Source of the DNA: Callaeas wilsoni
Taxonomy: Eukaryota; Chordata; Aves; Passeriformes; Callaeidae
Reading direction: 5' to 3'
NCBI GenBank assembly: GCA_013398955.1
Contig: VWPU01008387.1
Coordinates: forward strand, 1 to 64,000
DNA length: 64,000 nt
Of the stretch, positions 1 to 12,043 are shown piece by piece. The number at the start of each line of letters is the position of its first letter. The first letter of the stretch is position 1. The notes below the pieces were generated by a model. The model searched no databases, was not told the origin of the DNA, and was given only the letters and a program-made list of their open reading frames with translations. The translations under genes and the position numbers were made by a program.

Positions 1-887
1 CCAGCTGGATGCAGCACCATTTCTGGCTAATTTCTGAATTCATCTGCTTCCATCAGGAAGAAGCCTTAGAGATTGTGGTTTTTTTCTGGAGTAACAAATA
101 TAAAACAAAAAGCTCACTGGCTCAAGAAAAGACTGATTAATCTCCTAACCCTTAGGCTTCACTGTATATTCCACTGTGAGATGCTCCAAAACCAAAAAAA
201 GCTACTGTAAGAATTTTGAGTCTCCCTCTTCCATTCTCTCTCCATCTTTATTCTTAAGGATGCCTTCTTCCTGTCCTTTAGAGGCCACACTACTTTCATT
301 TCCCTGAGAGAATGGGCCTTTATTATACACAAATATACAATCCCAAAGTGTTTTGCATGAGCTCAGGTAGTACTACAGCAATTACATTTTATTTTATTGG
401 GTCTCCCAGATTGTTTGCAAGAAGTAAATTCAGGCCAACATTAATTTTCACAACTGCATAATCACTTGCATTTCCTCAGGCACAGATTCTCTTTATTACA
501 TGTGTGTTAGTTCTGCAAGTCTGTAAGTGTGACCTGGAACAGCTATGTTCTTACAACATCACACTGTCCATGCTTATTGCACTAAACACACCAAACAGCA
601 CCTGTCAGAAAAACATCCCAAAACAAAAACAAGACAAAAAACTCAGGACCTAAATCTGAACTTCTGTCCCCCTTAAAAACTATCACCCCTTGTTTAAATT
701 CCACTTATAAATTCAATAACTATTTGCCTGTTTCACAGATGATAAAGCTCCTATAGATTTATAATAAGAAAAACATATTAAAATGAAACATTTCAAGAAG
801 CCAGGATTAGAAACATTTAATTCCTGGTCAGGAAACAATTGAGGTACAGTCACTAGAATTGTTGTTCTTACTCTTGATCCCTTTATT
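1..887. other. unique non-coding DNA, no feature seen
   Basis: AT-rich unique sequence with stops in all frames and no repeat, RNA gene or promoter pattern that I can name. It leads directly into the 3' tail of a CR1 fragment. Confidence 0.6.
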
Positions 888-1215
888 CACAGAATCATAA
901 AATATGCTGACTTGGAAGGGATTCATCAGGATCATCGAGCCCAACCTCTGGCCCTGCACAGGACACCTCAACAATCACACCCTGTGCCTGAGAACATTGT
1001 CCAAACACACTCCTTGAACTCTGGCATTTCCCTGGGGACTCTATTGCAGTGCCAAACCATCCTCTGGGTGAAGAATCTTTCCCTAATATCTGACCTAAAC
1101 CTCGCCCAGCTCAGCTCCACACCATTTCCTTAAGTCCCGTCACTGGTCACAAGAGTGACAAGATCAGCATTTGCCCCTCCACTTCCCCTCATGAGAATGT
1201 TGAAGATCAGCTCCT
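888..1215 (-). mobile_element. CR1 LINE, 3'-end fragment (5'-truncated)
   Basis: Read on the plus strand this is the reverse complement of an avian CR1 3' end. It opens with the complement of the CR1 terminal repeat (agaatcata, 891-899), then the segment that aligns with 'TTGGAAGGGA', 'GATCATCGAGCCCAACC' and 'GGCCCTGCACAGGACACC', and further on 'CTGGGTGAAGAATCTTTCC' and 'CCTAATATCTGACCTAAACC'. These are the order and spacing of the CR1 3' region as I know it. Compared with that consensus, a short piece after the 'CTTGAACTCTGGCA' segment appears deleted. CR1 copies are typically truncated at the 5' end and lack target-site duplications, as here. Only the 3' untranslated region is present, so it encodes nothing. 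The 73- to 107-codon frames through it are repeat shadows. Confidence 0.9.
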
Positions 1216-1342
1216 GTGGATTCCCAGTTTGTCTCACTCTCATGATAGATCTCAACTCCAAGATACAGTACAGCAATTCATTGAGAGAGGAAAACCACAG
1301 ACTATTTCAGGAAATGCTGGCTGTGCTTTCTTTGTGGGCTAC

Positions 1343-1443
1343 AAAAAAAACCAAACAACCAAAAAAACCAATCCCCCCCAAAAAAGCCAAAAACAACAAA
1401 AACACCAAAACCAACCAAAAAAAACCCACTTCAAAACAACAAC
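1343..1443. repeat. A/C-only low-complexity tract
   Basis: About 100 bases made almost wholly of A and C in an irregular mix of A-runs, CCAAA and C-runs, with only three or four G or T interruptions. It lies about 130 bp beyond the CR1 fragment. Tracts of the same style recur at 11925-12043 and 14050-14105. Overlapping open frames rich in Lys, Asn and Pro are composition artefacts. Confidence 0.9.
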
Positions 1444-1444
1444 A

Positions 1445-4400
1445 GATGCATGGGAGCATTGTTTTCCTAAAAACATGATTTGTTTTTTAATATTTTGACA
1501 GATGATTCTCAAAAATATTTATAGCACAGCTTGAAGGAAGCAATATAGATATCATCTCATTACACACACACTGTAAAAAACAGTCTTTTACTTGTAAGAG
1601 TTCACAAACCAAAACAATGGGATGGATAAGAGGAGAGAAGAAGGGCTATTATCCCTACAGGTACAAGTAGTTACGAGATCCCTACAGAGATACACAGAGA
1701 CTAAGTGACATGCTATAAGGCATGAGAAGTATGTGACAGAGATAAGAACCAAGCCTTTATTTCCTCCCTCTGCTTTCTCCCCACCAGTCTCAGCCACCAG
1801 AACATCCATCTTTTCACACCAAGGCTGGGCATCATTTTATGGCTTCCCAGTTATGGGAATGCACAAATAGTTTTAAAGAACTTGAAAAATTAATTTTTAA
1901 TTGACTTGTCATACCAGCAAGTGTTTGACAACCACAGCAAGATCTGAAAACACTCAGGTGTTTGCAAGATGAGACCCACTCTATTCTCAGACAGATCCAT
2001 ACCATACCATTGTACAAAGAAGCCTTGTGATACTTTAGATAGGAAGGAAAGCCTGAAATCCACAAACAGGTAAGGGAGAGAAGAAACCATGTTTATAGTC
2101 AGAACCGCAGAGGAGATAGACAGGAGAAATTCGCATCGGAGGTTTTGTTGCCATTTTGCTCATGAAAAACAAGGAAAGAAGAGGAGGCTTTATTCCCCTT
2201 CCCCCAAATCAGCTGTGCAAGATCACTTACCCATAGATAACTTTAGGCCATTAAGAAATCTTGATTGTTTGCCTGATATTCCCAGTATCTCTGCTGTTCA
2301 CAGGTGCAGGTCTAATTCAAGCCAAAGCCAATTTCAAGTTTCTTTGTAGCTTAACTCCACCAAGCAGCACAGCTGTAGCAATGGCCTCATTATGTATATT
2401 ACCTACTGATTTCACACTTGAATCCATTTTAAAGTCCTCCATGAGCCTCCCTATTAACTTAATAATGAAAAGTGTATCAAAGAGTATGTTGCTAAGTTGA
2501 GTGAAAAATTCAAAGCACTCCCAGTGAAATGGAGCTGCTGAAACCATGAAATAACAGTGGTCACCGAATTCTGCTCTCATTGTGATACTGCTAATTATTA
2601 TATTTGGGACTAAAACCTGAACATCTGAGACAGGCAGAAGGGGACTAGTTTTTGTGTCTTGACAGATTTACCCCTGAAGGTAAGAATCAAAAAATTAATT
2701 TAGGCAATTAGATGGCTGAACATCATTTGTCTCAGCTGTTTTGTACTCCATTCTAAAATCTGATAAGGGCTTATTGTACATTAATTTAAACAACTCATGT
2801 ATGAATAAGGGAGAGGAGTATCTAGAGATTACAGCATAGTCCCTGGGCTATAACTGCTGTATCTACAAAGCAAAATTTCATTATAGCATTCTTTGCTTGA
2901 CATGCAAAGAATCTCTATTTCATTATCACCTGTAACAATAGTGGTATTTTTAAACTTTTATTCTATTTAACATAAAAAGCAGTAGTCCAAACTTCTGTCA
3001 AAATGAAAGAAAAAGAAATCAAGTCAGTGTCTGAAGAAAAGTTAAAATTTCTATACCAAAGTGCAAAAATGGGTGGATAGAGCAGTTTCTCCCTAGAGTT
3101 CTGGTGAGTAGAGCACCTCATTTGAAAGAATTAATACCATCAGTTAAGTAAGAATTTTTCAGCAGGAAAAGGAAACATTTAGTTATCAGCATCTTAACAG
3201 TACAAACTGAAGTATAATCGTTGGGACCACCCATGTGTTACTTGTCATTAATAAATGACAATAAATGATAACAAATTATGACATCTACATAACCTGTACA
3301 TTCCTTTACGATGTGCCAACACAGACAGAATTTTAGTTTAACCTCATGATTTAGATTTATATTATTTAAATTAAAACAAATAAACAAAAACATCTGCAAC
3401 AACTCACCAGAACCACTAAGCTGCATTCAGATTAAATTGTTTGTGTAGCATATGGAGATGGCTGGCATCTGTTTGTGGTGAAAACTCAGACTCCCCAATT
3501 TTAAGAGGAGAACAGAAAATTAGGAGGAAAAAAGTACACAAATAGGGATAAGCAAGCCACTGACATGGAACACTGAAGAAAGGCACAACATATTAAAATA
3601 TAGTTTTAGGGAACACATCCCTGGCTGGGGGAAATATCACATCTCACAATTTGCCACAGAATTCTCATCACTTACATAAATACTCAGAGCTGGTGAGAGT
3701 AACAAAACAAAAACACTGAGAACACACTTAATCTCTTATCATAACAAATGAGACATCTTCCAGCTGAAACAATATCGTTCCCCTTTCCTTACTGAGGCAG
3801 ATATGAGGCAGAAACGTTTCTGAGTTTCTTTTAGGAAAAAGTAAAATGGACTGAAATATTTCAATGCATAATGTACAGGAGAAGAAAAATTTTGAGACCA
3901 AAAAGTTACATTTTTATTAAAACTGATGATATTTCCCCGCTACTTGTTGCTTAGAGAACTCTTATTGTTATCATCACATCTCCCCACTTCCCAGGAACAG
4001 CAGCTTCAGGAAGGAACTGGAGAGATTACTGTGCAAACAATAAGAAACTATTTGCAAGTATCAGCTCAGAGAGAAATAGGTATCCCTGTACTGCCAATAA
4101 CAGTTTATTTTATTTCTTATTTTTTAGTACTTGAGTTCCTTTTGTGTATGGCTGTGAAGAGAAGCTTCACTTCCTTGCACTCCAAAGGTATAAAACCCAG
4201 AAGATGACAAAATAATTTCGATTAAAAATATTTAAGGCCTTATTCTCTCCACCCTCTTGATTTGCATATTTTAGTTGCTGATGTTGCTGGTTTCAGCTAC
4301 CCTAAAATGATGAATGCCTCTGGGATCCACACAGAACCCAAACCATCATAACAAGAATGGATGAGAGAGATGTCCCATATTTCCCTATGTAAAAAGCAAG

Positions 4401-4795
4401 GGGAAAATATTCATGTGGTTATAATTATCGTGCCAAAAACTGAATTTAAGTCAAAATCAGTTTTTCTCAAGAAGAAGACAATGGTACAGGAGAAAAGAAT
4501 CTTATCATAGTCTAGGTACAAAAACATGAACTTCAGATCTGGTAGGAAAAGAAGGATCCAATTTCTACACTGCTTAGTATTGGTTAGAAGAATACAGATG
4601 AGAATGCTTTTGTGGATAAGACCAACATGCATAATTTCAGATTTTAAAGAGTTTGAAAACAGTTTTAAATACATGCACACACATAAGACCCTGGTAACAT
4701 TGCCCAATAAGTAGCTAATAGATTTGTATTTTTTTTTTCCTCTGTATAGCAACAGGAAAAATATAAAATTGCATCTTCTTAAGAAGAAAAACATT
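1445..4795. other. unique non-coding DNA
   Basis: AT-rich unique sequence with no gene, RNA or repeat that I recognise. Open frames up to 127 codons (4411-4794, minus, rich in Phe and Leu) match no family known to me and are within chance length for this composition. A CAG|GTAAGG donor-like site at about 2068 and an AAG|GTAAGA site at about 2680 on the plus strand have no convincing matching exon. Confidence 0.5.
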
Positions 4796-5230
4796 TAAGG
4801 CCCAATTCCCATAGTCATGAGGAGGTTTGTAAATATTTTTACATACTTTAAAAGCATCCAATTATAATTTTGTGCTAATTGCTTTAATCAGCCCAACCTG
4901 AAGTGTTATAGTATTTTTCCATAATTAAGCAGTACCACATGATAAGCAGTGCTTTTCAGAGCTATTATAGTACTTTCTAATGCTATAATAAACAAAGATC
5001 ATGCATCTTAATTATAACCAATAAAAATTCCATACACATTTAATTATATGCTACAGTGGAATTCCCATAATTTTAAAAAAAGCTCTGCCATGATTATTAA
5101 GATGTTGCTAATATGAGCTCACACTAATGGGCTGTGCCCAGTATTAATGTCATTGCAAACAGTTTACATCAGGAATCTGTATCTCCAATTTAAATGTTAA
5201 TGGACTGAGTCTTTTTCATTTATAGTGCAA
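4796..5230. promoter_or_regulatory. conserved-element-like AT-rich block (inferred)
   Basis: A dense cluster of ATTA/TAAT cores (for example near 4860-4890, 4920, 5010 and 5040), which are homeodomain-type binding cores. Low repetitiveness and a lack of homopolymers set it apart from flanking AT-rich DNA. This is the texture of developmental enhancers in gene deserts, but only cross-species alignment could show conservation. The call is inference from base pattern alone. Confidence 0.22.
4963..4990. repeat. inverted repeat, 8-bp arms
   Basis: The arms TATTATAG (4963-4970) and CTATAATA (4983-4990) are perfect reverse complements around a 12-base spacer. The repeat lies inside the AT-rich block. 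The function is unknown and it may be chance in AT-rich sequence. Confidence 0.7.
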
Positions 5231-5511
5231 GAAAAGGATAAAGCTGCTGAAGTCAATGAGATCATGTGAAACTGCTAACTAGCGTATTACTGGCTCTAAC
5301 TCCAAATGCATAGTATGGAATACAATCAGCTCTCTCATACCTGTATCCCTATCTCCTGTCAAAACAAAGAAAAATATATCCCTAATACCAGTACACATTG
5401 CATTCGAATCAGAGCAAAATTATAGGCCTTTCATGTGAATGAGGCTAATAAAAGGTCATAGGTGTCTCGTGTAAATCCTGGATTAGCTTTAGGCCAAAGG
5501 TTAGCAAGGCA

Positions 5512-5665
5512 CGTTCCAGCCCAGCACGCGAAACGCGAGCGGCCCCAAGGCGGTAGCGCCTCGCTGCTCATCCCCACCGCAGGTGCCAGAGCAGCGGCTC
5601 CGCCTCCGAGGTGGCTGTGCGCAGGAGCTGCAGGGATGTGCGAGCACCGGAGCATCAGAGCTCAC
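5512..5665. promoter_or_regulatory. compact CpG cluster
   Basis: About 15 CpG dinucleotides lie in some 140 bp, in a region where CpG is otherwise almost absent for kilobases. They include two CGCG pairs near 5527-5536. No TATA box is evident at a sensible distance. The cluster is far shorter than a normal CpG island (usually over 500 bp). It could be a small promoter, a first exon of an unannotated transcript, or a GC-conversion patch. The 74-75 codon frames across it on both strands are probably composition effects. Confidence 0.35.
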
Positions 5666-7345
5666 ACTCTGGATGCCACTAGTGGATAGCTCCCCCAACA
5701 CAAAGCTATAAATTTGAACGGAGATCACTCATGTTTTTAAAAGATGAGTTTAGATATTATTTCAAGAACAAAGCACATTTCTGAAATTTGTTCTCCGTGT
5801 GTATACAACATGACACTCACTAGATAAATGCCCTTGATGTACAGTTTACACATCAACTCCACTACTTTTCAGACAGATCAGACTATTCTCTCACACTTGA
5901 TAATGTGATACTAGATAGTATCAAAGCAACAATTCAGATGGCACATAAACAACCATGTAAAAATAAATCTGTCTATAAAATGCCTAGAAAAGTTATTTGT
6001 ACTATTATGAATATTGCTAAGATCTGAACAATCATTTAGAACATATTTAGAAAAAAATTCCCAAAAAATGGGATAGTTTTGCATTAAAACAATGCTTAGC
6101 TGAACAGTGAACAGCTGCTCTATTTCAGGTACTTCCTATTCTATTTCAATTCTGTACTTTCACAAGCCAGAGAAACCAGGTTCTATTTTCCTTCTTGGCC
6201 TCAGCAACACTCAGACATTGGCATGTCCTCTTGAAGCCCATTACCAGCTCCCACAGCTTAAATCACCTTATAATAAATCCATTATGAGAATACCATGGGA
6301 CAAATCTCAGAAGAAAAGGTAAAGATATTCTGCCCTTCCCCATCTCAACGTTGTTGTACCCCCAATTTACAGACACTGTCATCATGCAGCTGTAGGACTC
6401 TCTACTTCCAAGAAGTTCCTATAGTCTAAAGCAGGAATCTCAAGAGAGGTTCAAGAGAGGTATTTGTGCTGTGTTTTCTGCATTTCGCTTCCAGAATTTC
6501 TTTCTTCCTCTCATTTTCTCTTTGCTTCTTACCAGTAGTTTCAGAACAAGCCTTAAGTGGCAAGTAACAGGCATTAATTAGGCCCACTGGTGTGCTGTTC
6601 TGCACAAGGAATCCTTCCTTGCCACAAAGAGCTTATAGACCATTATCCCCTTTTTTTATCCTCCATTGTGCTTTTTTCTTACTGCCTCCTGCCCGCCTTT
6701 TTCTTTCCTACTATTTAAATTTTAACACAGAGGTTTTGCAACACTCTTTTATTAGAGCTGCAAGAGCTGAGAAAAATATCTGTATGAAATTAATTATTTT
6801 TTTATTTAAGACCTCTCAAGACCAAAGAAAGCATTATTAGAAGGCATGGGAGAAATACGTGAGTCCCAATCAGCAAAGTTAAGACCAAAGTTCTGGGCTT
6901 GAATTTCAATGTTGAATAAGGAGAATCAGGTTACATGCTTAAACAACACAACTGGAAATGGTAATAACTTCGTGACTTCTTTGCTAGTCAGCGTTAATGC
7001 CCTGGGGAGATTATGGTATTTAAAAGAAGATTTTAGACTACTTCATATTCAGGCCAGTTCTTAGAGCAGATCTCCTTTCCTGGCCAGCAGTGCTCTCAAA
7101 CTCTCACCCACAAGCCAACGTGTTCCCTCGTGTGACCATCCTACTGCAGCATCAAAGTTGGACAGTTCTAAGGAGAAAATATATAATGAATTCTACTGGG
7201 CTTGGTCATGTCTATGAAATTGTAATATTTACTTTTTCCTGACTGCTGAGGCTTACGAGTCCCATATCTTCCTCTCTCTTAGAAGACACTTTAAACTTTC
7301 CCGGTCATTTTGAGATTTAAGGTTGGCCTTTGCAGCCTCACTTAC
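5666..7345. other. unique non-coding DNA
   Basis: AT-rich with no recognisable gene or repeat. Open frames at 6107-6322 and 6592-6840 lack family signal or splice support. Confidence 0.5.
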
Positions 7346-7382
7346 CTTCTTTCCATTTCAGAAGGATAAAATGTCAAATTTC
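7346..7382 (-). other. candidate 37-nt exon (splice signals only)
   Basis: On the minus strand a very strong acceptor (long pyrimidine tract ending CTTTTTGCAG, complement of 7383-7412) is followed 37 bases later by a near-consensus donor, AAG|GTAAGTG (complement of 7339-7348). One frame is open with two bases over at each end; the other two contain TGA. The exon is short but within the vertebrate range. It could belong to a long non-coding RNA or to a gene whose other exons lie outside the window. Its phase does not fit the 14763-14868 candidate in a single reading frame. No transcript evidence is available, and a chance pairing of good splice sites remains quite possible. Confidence 0.25.
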
Positions 7383-10300
7383 CTGCAAAAAGGTAGCAGA
7401 AAAGAAAGACATTGCAGTGCAGGACAGGCAAGTGCTTGATACCTCTATTTCCATGGGCAAGAGGAAAAAGAATTATTTCTGAAGGTTCTGCAAGTCCTTA
7501 AAACAACTAGAAAAGCATAGTTACCTGAAGAGTAATGGATTCTTCCCTAATCCCTTTATAACAGATGGACCACCATGCACTATTGGTGATCCATGAACCA
7601 CAGCTGGCCAGTCTCATTTTAGACCATCAGGGATTAAACCTATCCAGATTGTCAGCCTTTTGACAGACTGGGACTTGCTAAAAAGAATGAATTCTCCATG
7701 GTATTATTTATGGGCCACTAACCTGATCTAAGGTTTTCTGAAAAAAGAGCTTTTCCCACTTTACTACATTCAGTCATTGTCGTGTCACTGTTTAAACTGT
7801 GAATGCCAAATTTGGCCCCTCCAAACTTTCATGGAGTTTTGATTGCCTTCAGTGTGCATTTACTCCAAGTACACATGTACCAAAGTGGAGTGATAGTGTT
7901 ACTACTCTGAGAAAAACAGATTAATAACAGGCACTGAATGCACTAATTGAACACTGCACTGGTCCCAACACCAAGTGATTAAGAATCCAAGGCACCTGAA
8001 GAGAAAACAGAAAACAGATTATTTTCTTCCTCAGAGCCCAAATTGCAACTAATGTTCCTGCTCGCACTAAAACAGCTGAGTACATCACTCTTCTTTAAAA
8101 GATTTGAATTCAGAAATCTTCTTACCTATGTATAGATCACTTCAAACACTTTTAGGATAGTGTTTTGGTTTTTGGAGGTCATCATAAGCAGGCTGGCAGT
8201 TTCTCTTCTCAGTCAGGGATTTTCCAGAGAGCAAAACACACCATTTTTTCACTGGTTCCTTAATACTGACATTGCCTGCAATGTGGGCAACCATCTTACT
8301 TTCTTCAACCTAATTTCTCTTTTATGGTTCCAGTACCAGCCCCAGACACTCCAGACATCCAAAATCTGCTCACAGTAAATTGAGATTCAAAGAGTAATCT
8401 GCAGGTGTTAAGAGCAGTTAAGGAAAAAACAAGACTGTGTCATATAGTGGAATATATGCCACTCATGGAATATATTAATGATGTAGGAACAGGTGAGAAT
8501 TTTATGACAGGCCAAGAAAGACCTTGCTTCCCTTCCTCCCTTATTTTGATATCTTTGAATTGCAATTGGACTACTTATCAATTAAAGTATTTGCTAGCCT
8601 CAGTAAGGAACCTTGGTAGAATTTGTACCTGATCAAGATTTGTACAATGAGGGCCATTATGAACATTCTGTTGCTGGTCTCCTATACTCCTTATTTGAGT
8701 ATCTGTCAGCAGACTAGTTATAAACTTTTTACAGAGTTTGTAGCTGTCATTTCAATTGCTTTGGGATGAAATGTGACCTGTTTCCATCCGAGCGGAAGCC
8801 TTTCAGGCTGTCTGTGTGAAACAGACCAGAAATAGAAGTGTTCTTCATTGTAGATGCAGCTTCTCACACCAATCCCAATTTAAACCAGAAATATCACAAA
8901 CAAATCTAAAAGGTGCAGACTTCAAATCAAGATTAGGAGTTTTACATTTGTCAATCAGCTGCTGAGCTAATGTTCTCTGGTACAGAAGAGAGTGGGAACA
9001 CATGAACCATTTTGGGAAGCCATGTTCAAACATGCACTCCAGAAGAACAGTAGCAGTCCTGGCTTTGGAAGCAAGCTCATTATGGCAGGGCTTGCCTGGC
9101 TTTCAACAGTAGTGTTGGACTCAGAAGGACCATCCCAATCACAGGTCCCGGCAGGGCCTATCCCAGTCCTACCCTGCAACCTCCTGGGCTCAGCTTTCCC
9201 CAGCTACTGTTATTTGCTCTTGAAGTGAGTTTCAAGAGCCACAGGTCCATTCTTGCATCCTTCCACACTACTTAAACATTTGAAATAGCACCTTCTGACA
9301 CAAGGAGTAGTTTTCTCTACTGGAGCAAAAAAAAAAATTCAAACACACTTTTTAAAAGCCTAGATTTTATTGGTCAGTTAGGCAAATAATTACAGGTTTT
9401 TTACACAACAATGAAAAAATCTTTTTAATTTTCAAATGTTCTCCAGAATTTGCCTCCTCTTTGTATAATATCATAAATTCCTTTTATGGTACCATAAATA
9501 TAGCAATAATCAAAAATTTGCAACAATAAGTAATCAACCTTATATTGAGATTTTTATTAGACTAGAAGATAGTCCAAGCTTCTGAGCTGCATCTTCACAG
9601 GACTGTTACGTGACAATTTGCTGCAAATTTTTGATTCTTGGTAAGCGTGCATGCAATGCTCAAATTCCAATTCCTTCTGAAAGCTCTAGTTTGGTTATAG
9701 GCATCTACTTAGGAACTAATCAGAAACATTGCACAAGTAGAATTACAACAGCAGTCTATTCAAATAACTTAATTCATTCCTATTTAGGCCAAGAGGATTC
9801 ATCATGGCCTCTGTCGACACAAGGAATGCCAAAGTGTTAAAAACCACAATCTTCAATTTTAGCGAACAAAACATTTATGGATCATTAGGCAGTCAACAAA
9901 GAAGATCTCTTTGCAACAATCTTCTTTTCTTGCTCTCAACACTTCAGCCTTTGGTGAGAAACAGAGCATATTGGACCAACCTTACCCTATGTTCCCTTTT
10001 CATCATTCAGCAAATTACGGCTTACAGGCTTCTGCAAAGTCTGTTTGTGCCACTTACTCATACAAGCAGTAACACTTTTCAGTGTGAATGCCATGCCAGG
10101 AGCCCATAAAATGAGACATTTAAACAGGGAAAGATGAATAAAAGCTACTACCATAGTATTTTAATGTGACCTAGAAACTGGGAATTGAAAGAGTGCTGAC
10201 AGTAGGAACTCAAGGTTTTGCAATCAGAGGGTTTGTAATAGGCTCTGAATGCCAGGGAAAGAGCAACTATTTTGTAGGAGAGAAGTAGTTACAGGAAATT

Positions 10301-10683
10301 TTTGCAGAGAAAAAAAGTTTAAACCACAATGAAGGAACAACTTTGGTAAACTTCAGCCCAAACTTTTTTAGATGGGTGTCATAGAATAGATTTCAACAAA
10401 TCCATTAGGGTCTGGCAATGAGAGCTAATTCTGTGCTGAGGAAGAAGTAGCACAGGTTATTTGAACATACTTGAGCATTTCTAACACTGGTGTTATTCTG
10501 TTGTATATAAAATACAGCTGGGGTTAATCATTTAATATTTTCTTATACTGATATGCAAATAGGTACTCTCTACTTCTGATTTTGAAAAAGAGACTTACCA
10601 GAGTAAGAATGCTCTCTCTCCATCTCAGACATTGCCCCCCACTGTCTTGAACACACAATAATTTAAAAGTATTTTAAAGAATT
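7383..10683. other. unique non-coding DNA
   Basis: No gene, repeat family or RNA gene recognised. A frame at 8405-8632 (plus) contains a CAG|GTGAGA donor-like site at 8492, but the acceptor before it has no pyrimidine tract. The remaining frames are chance length. Confidence 0.5.
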
Positions 10684-10712
10684 TTAAATACACACAAAAG
10701 TTGTGTATTTAA
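10684..10712. repeat. perfect inverted repeat, 11-bp arms
   Basis: TTAAATACACA (10684-10694) and its exact reverse complement TGTGTATTTAA (10702-10712) flank a 7-base loop. It would form a stable small hairpin in RNA or a cruciform in DNA. I see no miRNA-length stem around it. Confidence 0.85.
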
Positions 10713-11924
10713 TTTTTTTAGCTGGTAGGGCAAAGACTTTCCAGTAATCCAAAAAAATTAGAAATGCAGAATCTGAAATGTTCAAAGTTTGATAAATTTA
10801 ATAATCACAGTGAAAAGGAAACAATTCAGTTCCTTTGCCATGCCTGAAAAGAGTGATATCCCAGATTCTGCCAGAGGAAAAATAAATGACCAAAGAACTA
10901 CAACACCACTCTCCCACCAATTGACCTTAAACAGCTCCCCCAGCCCCACAGTACAGTACAGCACGGATAATCTCCTTTTGATGATGCCTCTTCCTGGCCC
11001 AACCAATATCAGCTAAAGGGAGTCCAGCAGCCAGGCCAGGAACACACCACACGAAACTGTTTAAGGACCAAGCCACACAATGCTTTGGAAATGGTTTCCA
11101 CTCTGAGCTTAATTTCAGCAGTCAGCAGACTACCAGCATCAGCCAGCAGTAGGCTCCTAGCACTAGCCAGTGCTGCCTTAGGATGGCTGCAGGGAAAAGT
11201 GTTTGAACATGTCACAGCTTTGGGAAATATCAGCACTTAAACTTACCATTAATAGCTTAGACTGGTCTGGTTGAGTAGGCAGTGATTTTATAGCACAAAA
11301 GTAGGTGTACAGGTTGGATATATCTTTTTTCAGAAATTAATTCTATCAAATGCAGCTTCAATCCTTCCCACAGAGAGCAAATAAAAGTAATGTTTATCTA
11401 TCAGCACTAAATTCTTGATCAAACTGTAGTGACAGAGTCTTTTAGGAGACCTGAACAATGAATACATTGAAGAAGTTGAGATCAGCTCTTGGACAATGCA
11501 ATAATTTGCAAAGAAGAAGAAATTTTTGCTCCAAAGAGTTCACTAAGTTATTTACTACTTAATAAAAAAACACAGCCTTTTCTAACTGGTCCTCAAAAGC
11601 AATTCATAACGGCAATGAACAGATTTACAACCCATCTTTGATTCAGGCAGAAATTTCATTGCAACCATCTGAGACATCTGTCTCTTAAAATATATACTGG
11701 GTGTCTGTTATGTATTGCACATCTGATAACTTCTATCAAGACAATCTGCACAATTCTGGTGACAACTGAGGGGATTGCTTTTTGGTCATTAAGAGAGTTC
11801 TCATTCCAGAAAAACAAAAGTTGGACATTTTCTGGCTAAGTCATCTCTTCTGTTCAAGAGACTATTTTCTTTTCAGTCTAATAGCATCCTGCACTGTAAC
11901 ACTTGACCTTGGCAATATTAAGAA
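10713..11924. other. unique non-coding DNA
   Basis: No feature recognised. The 74-75 codon frames on both strands at 10782-11236 overlap each other and are not supported. Confidence 0.5.
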
Positions 11925-12043
11925 AAAAAAAACCAAACCAAAAAAAAAAAAACAACCACAAACAACCCACAAACCCAAACAAACAAACACACCAACAAAT
12001 AAACCCCCTCCCCCCCACCCCCAGAAAAAAAAAAAAACACCAG
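11925..12043. repeat. A/C-only low-complexity tract
   Basis: About 120 bases of A-runs, CAAA/ACCA units and a CCCCTCCCCCCC core, ending in a run of 13 As. It is nearly devoid of G and T. It has the same character and strand orientation as 1343-1443 and 14050-14105. The 109-codon plus-strand and 65-codon minus-strand frames over it are artefacts of the tract. Confidence 0.92.

Noticed and set aside
2645..2680. 14-nt plus-strand microexon between TGTCTTGACAG and AAG|GTAAGA
   Set aside because: Good sites but so short that chance pairing is far more likely without transcript evidence.
8405..8492. Possible 88-nt plus-strand exon, open in one frame with CAG|GTGAGA donor
   Set aside because: The acceptor before it (CTGCAG at 8399-8404) has no pyrimidine tract.
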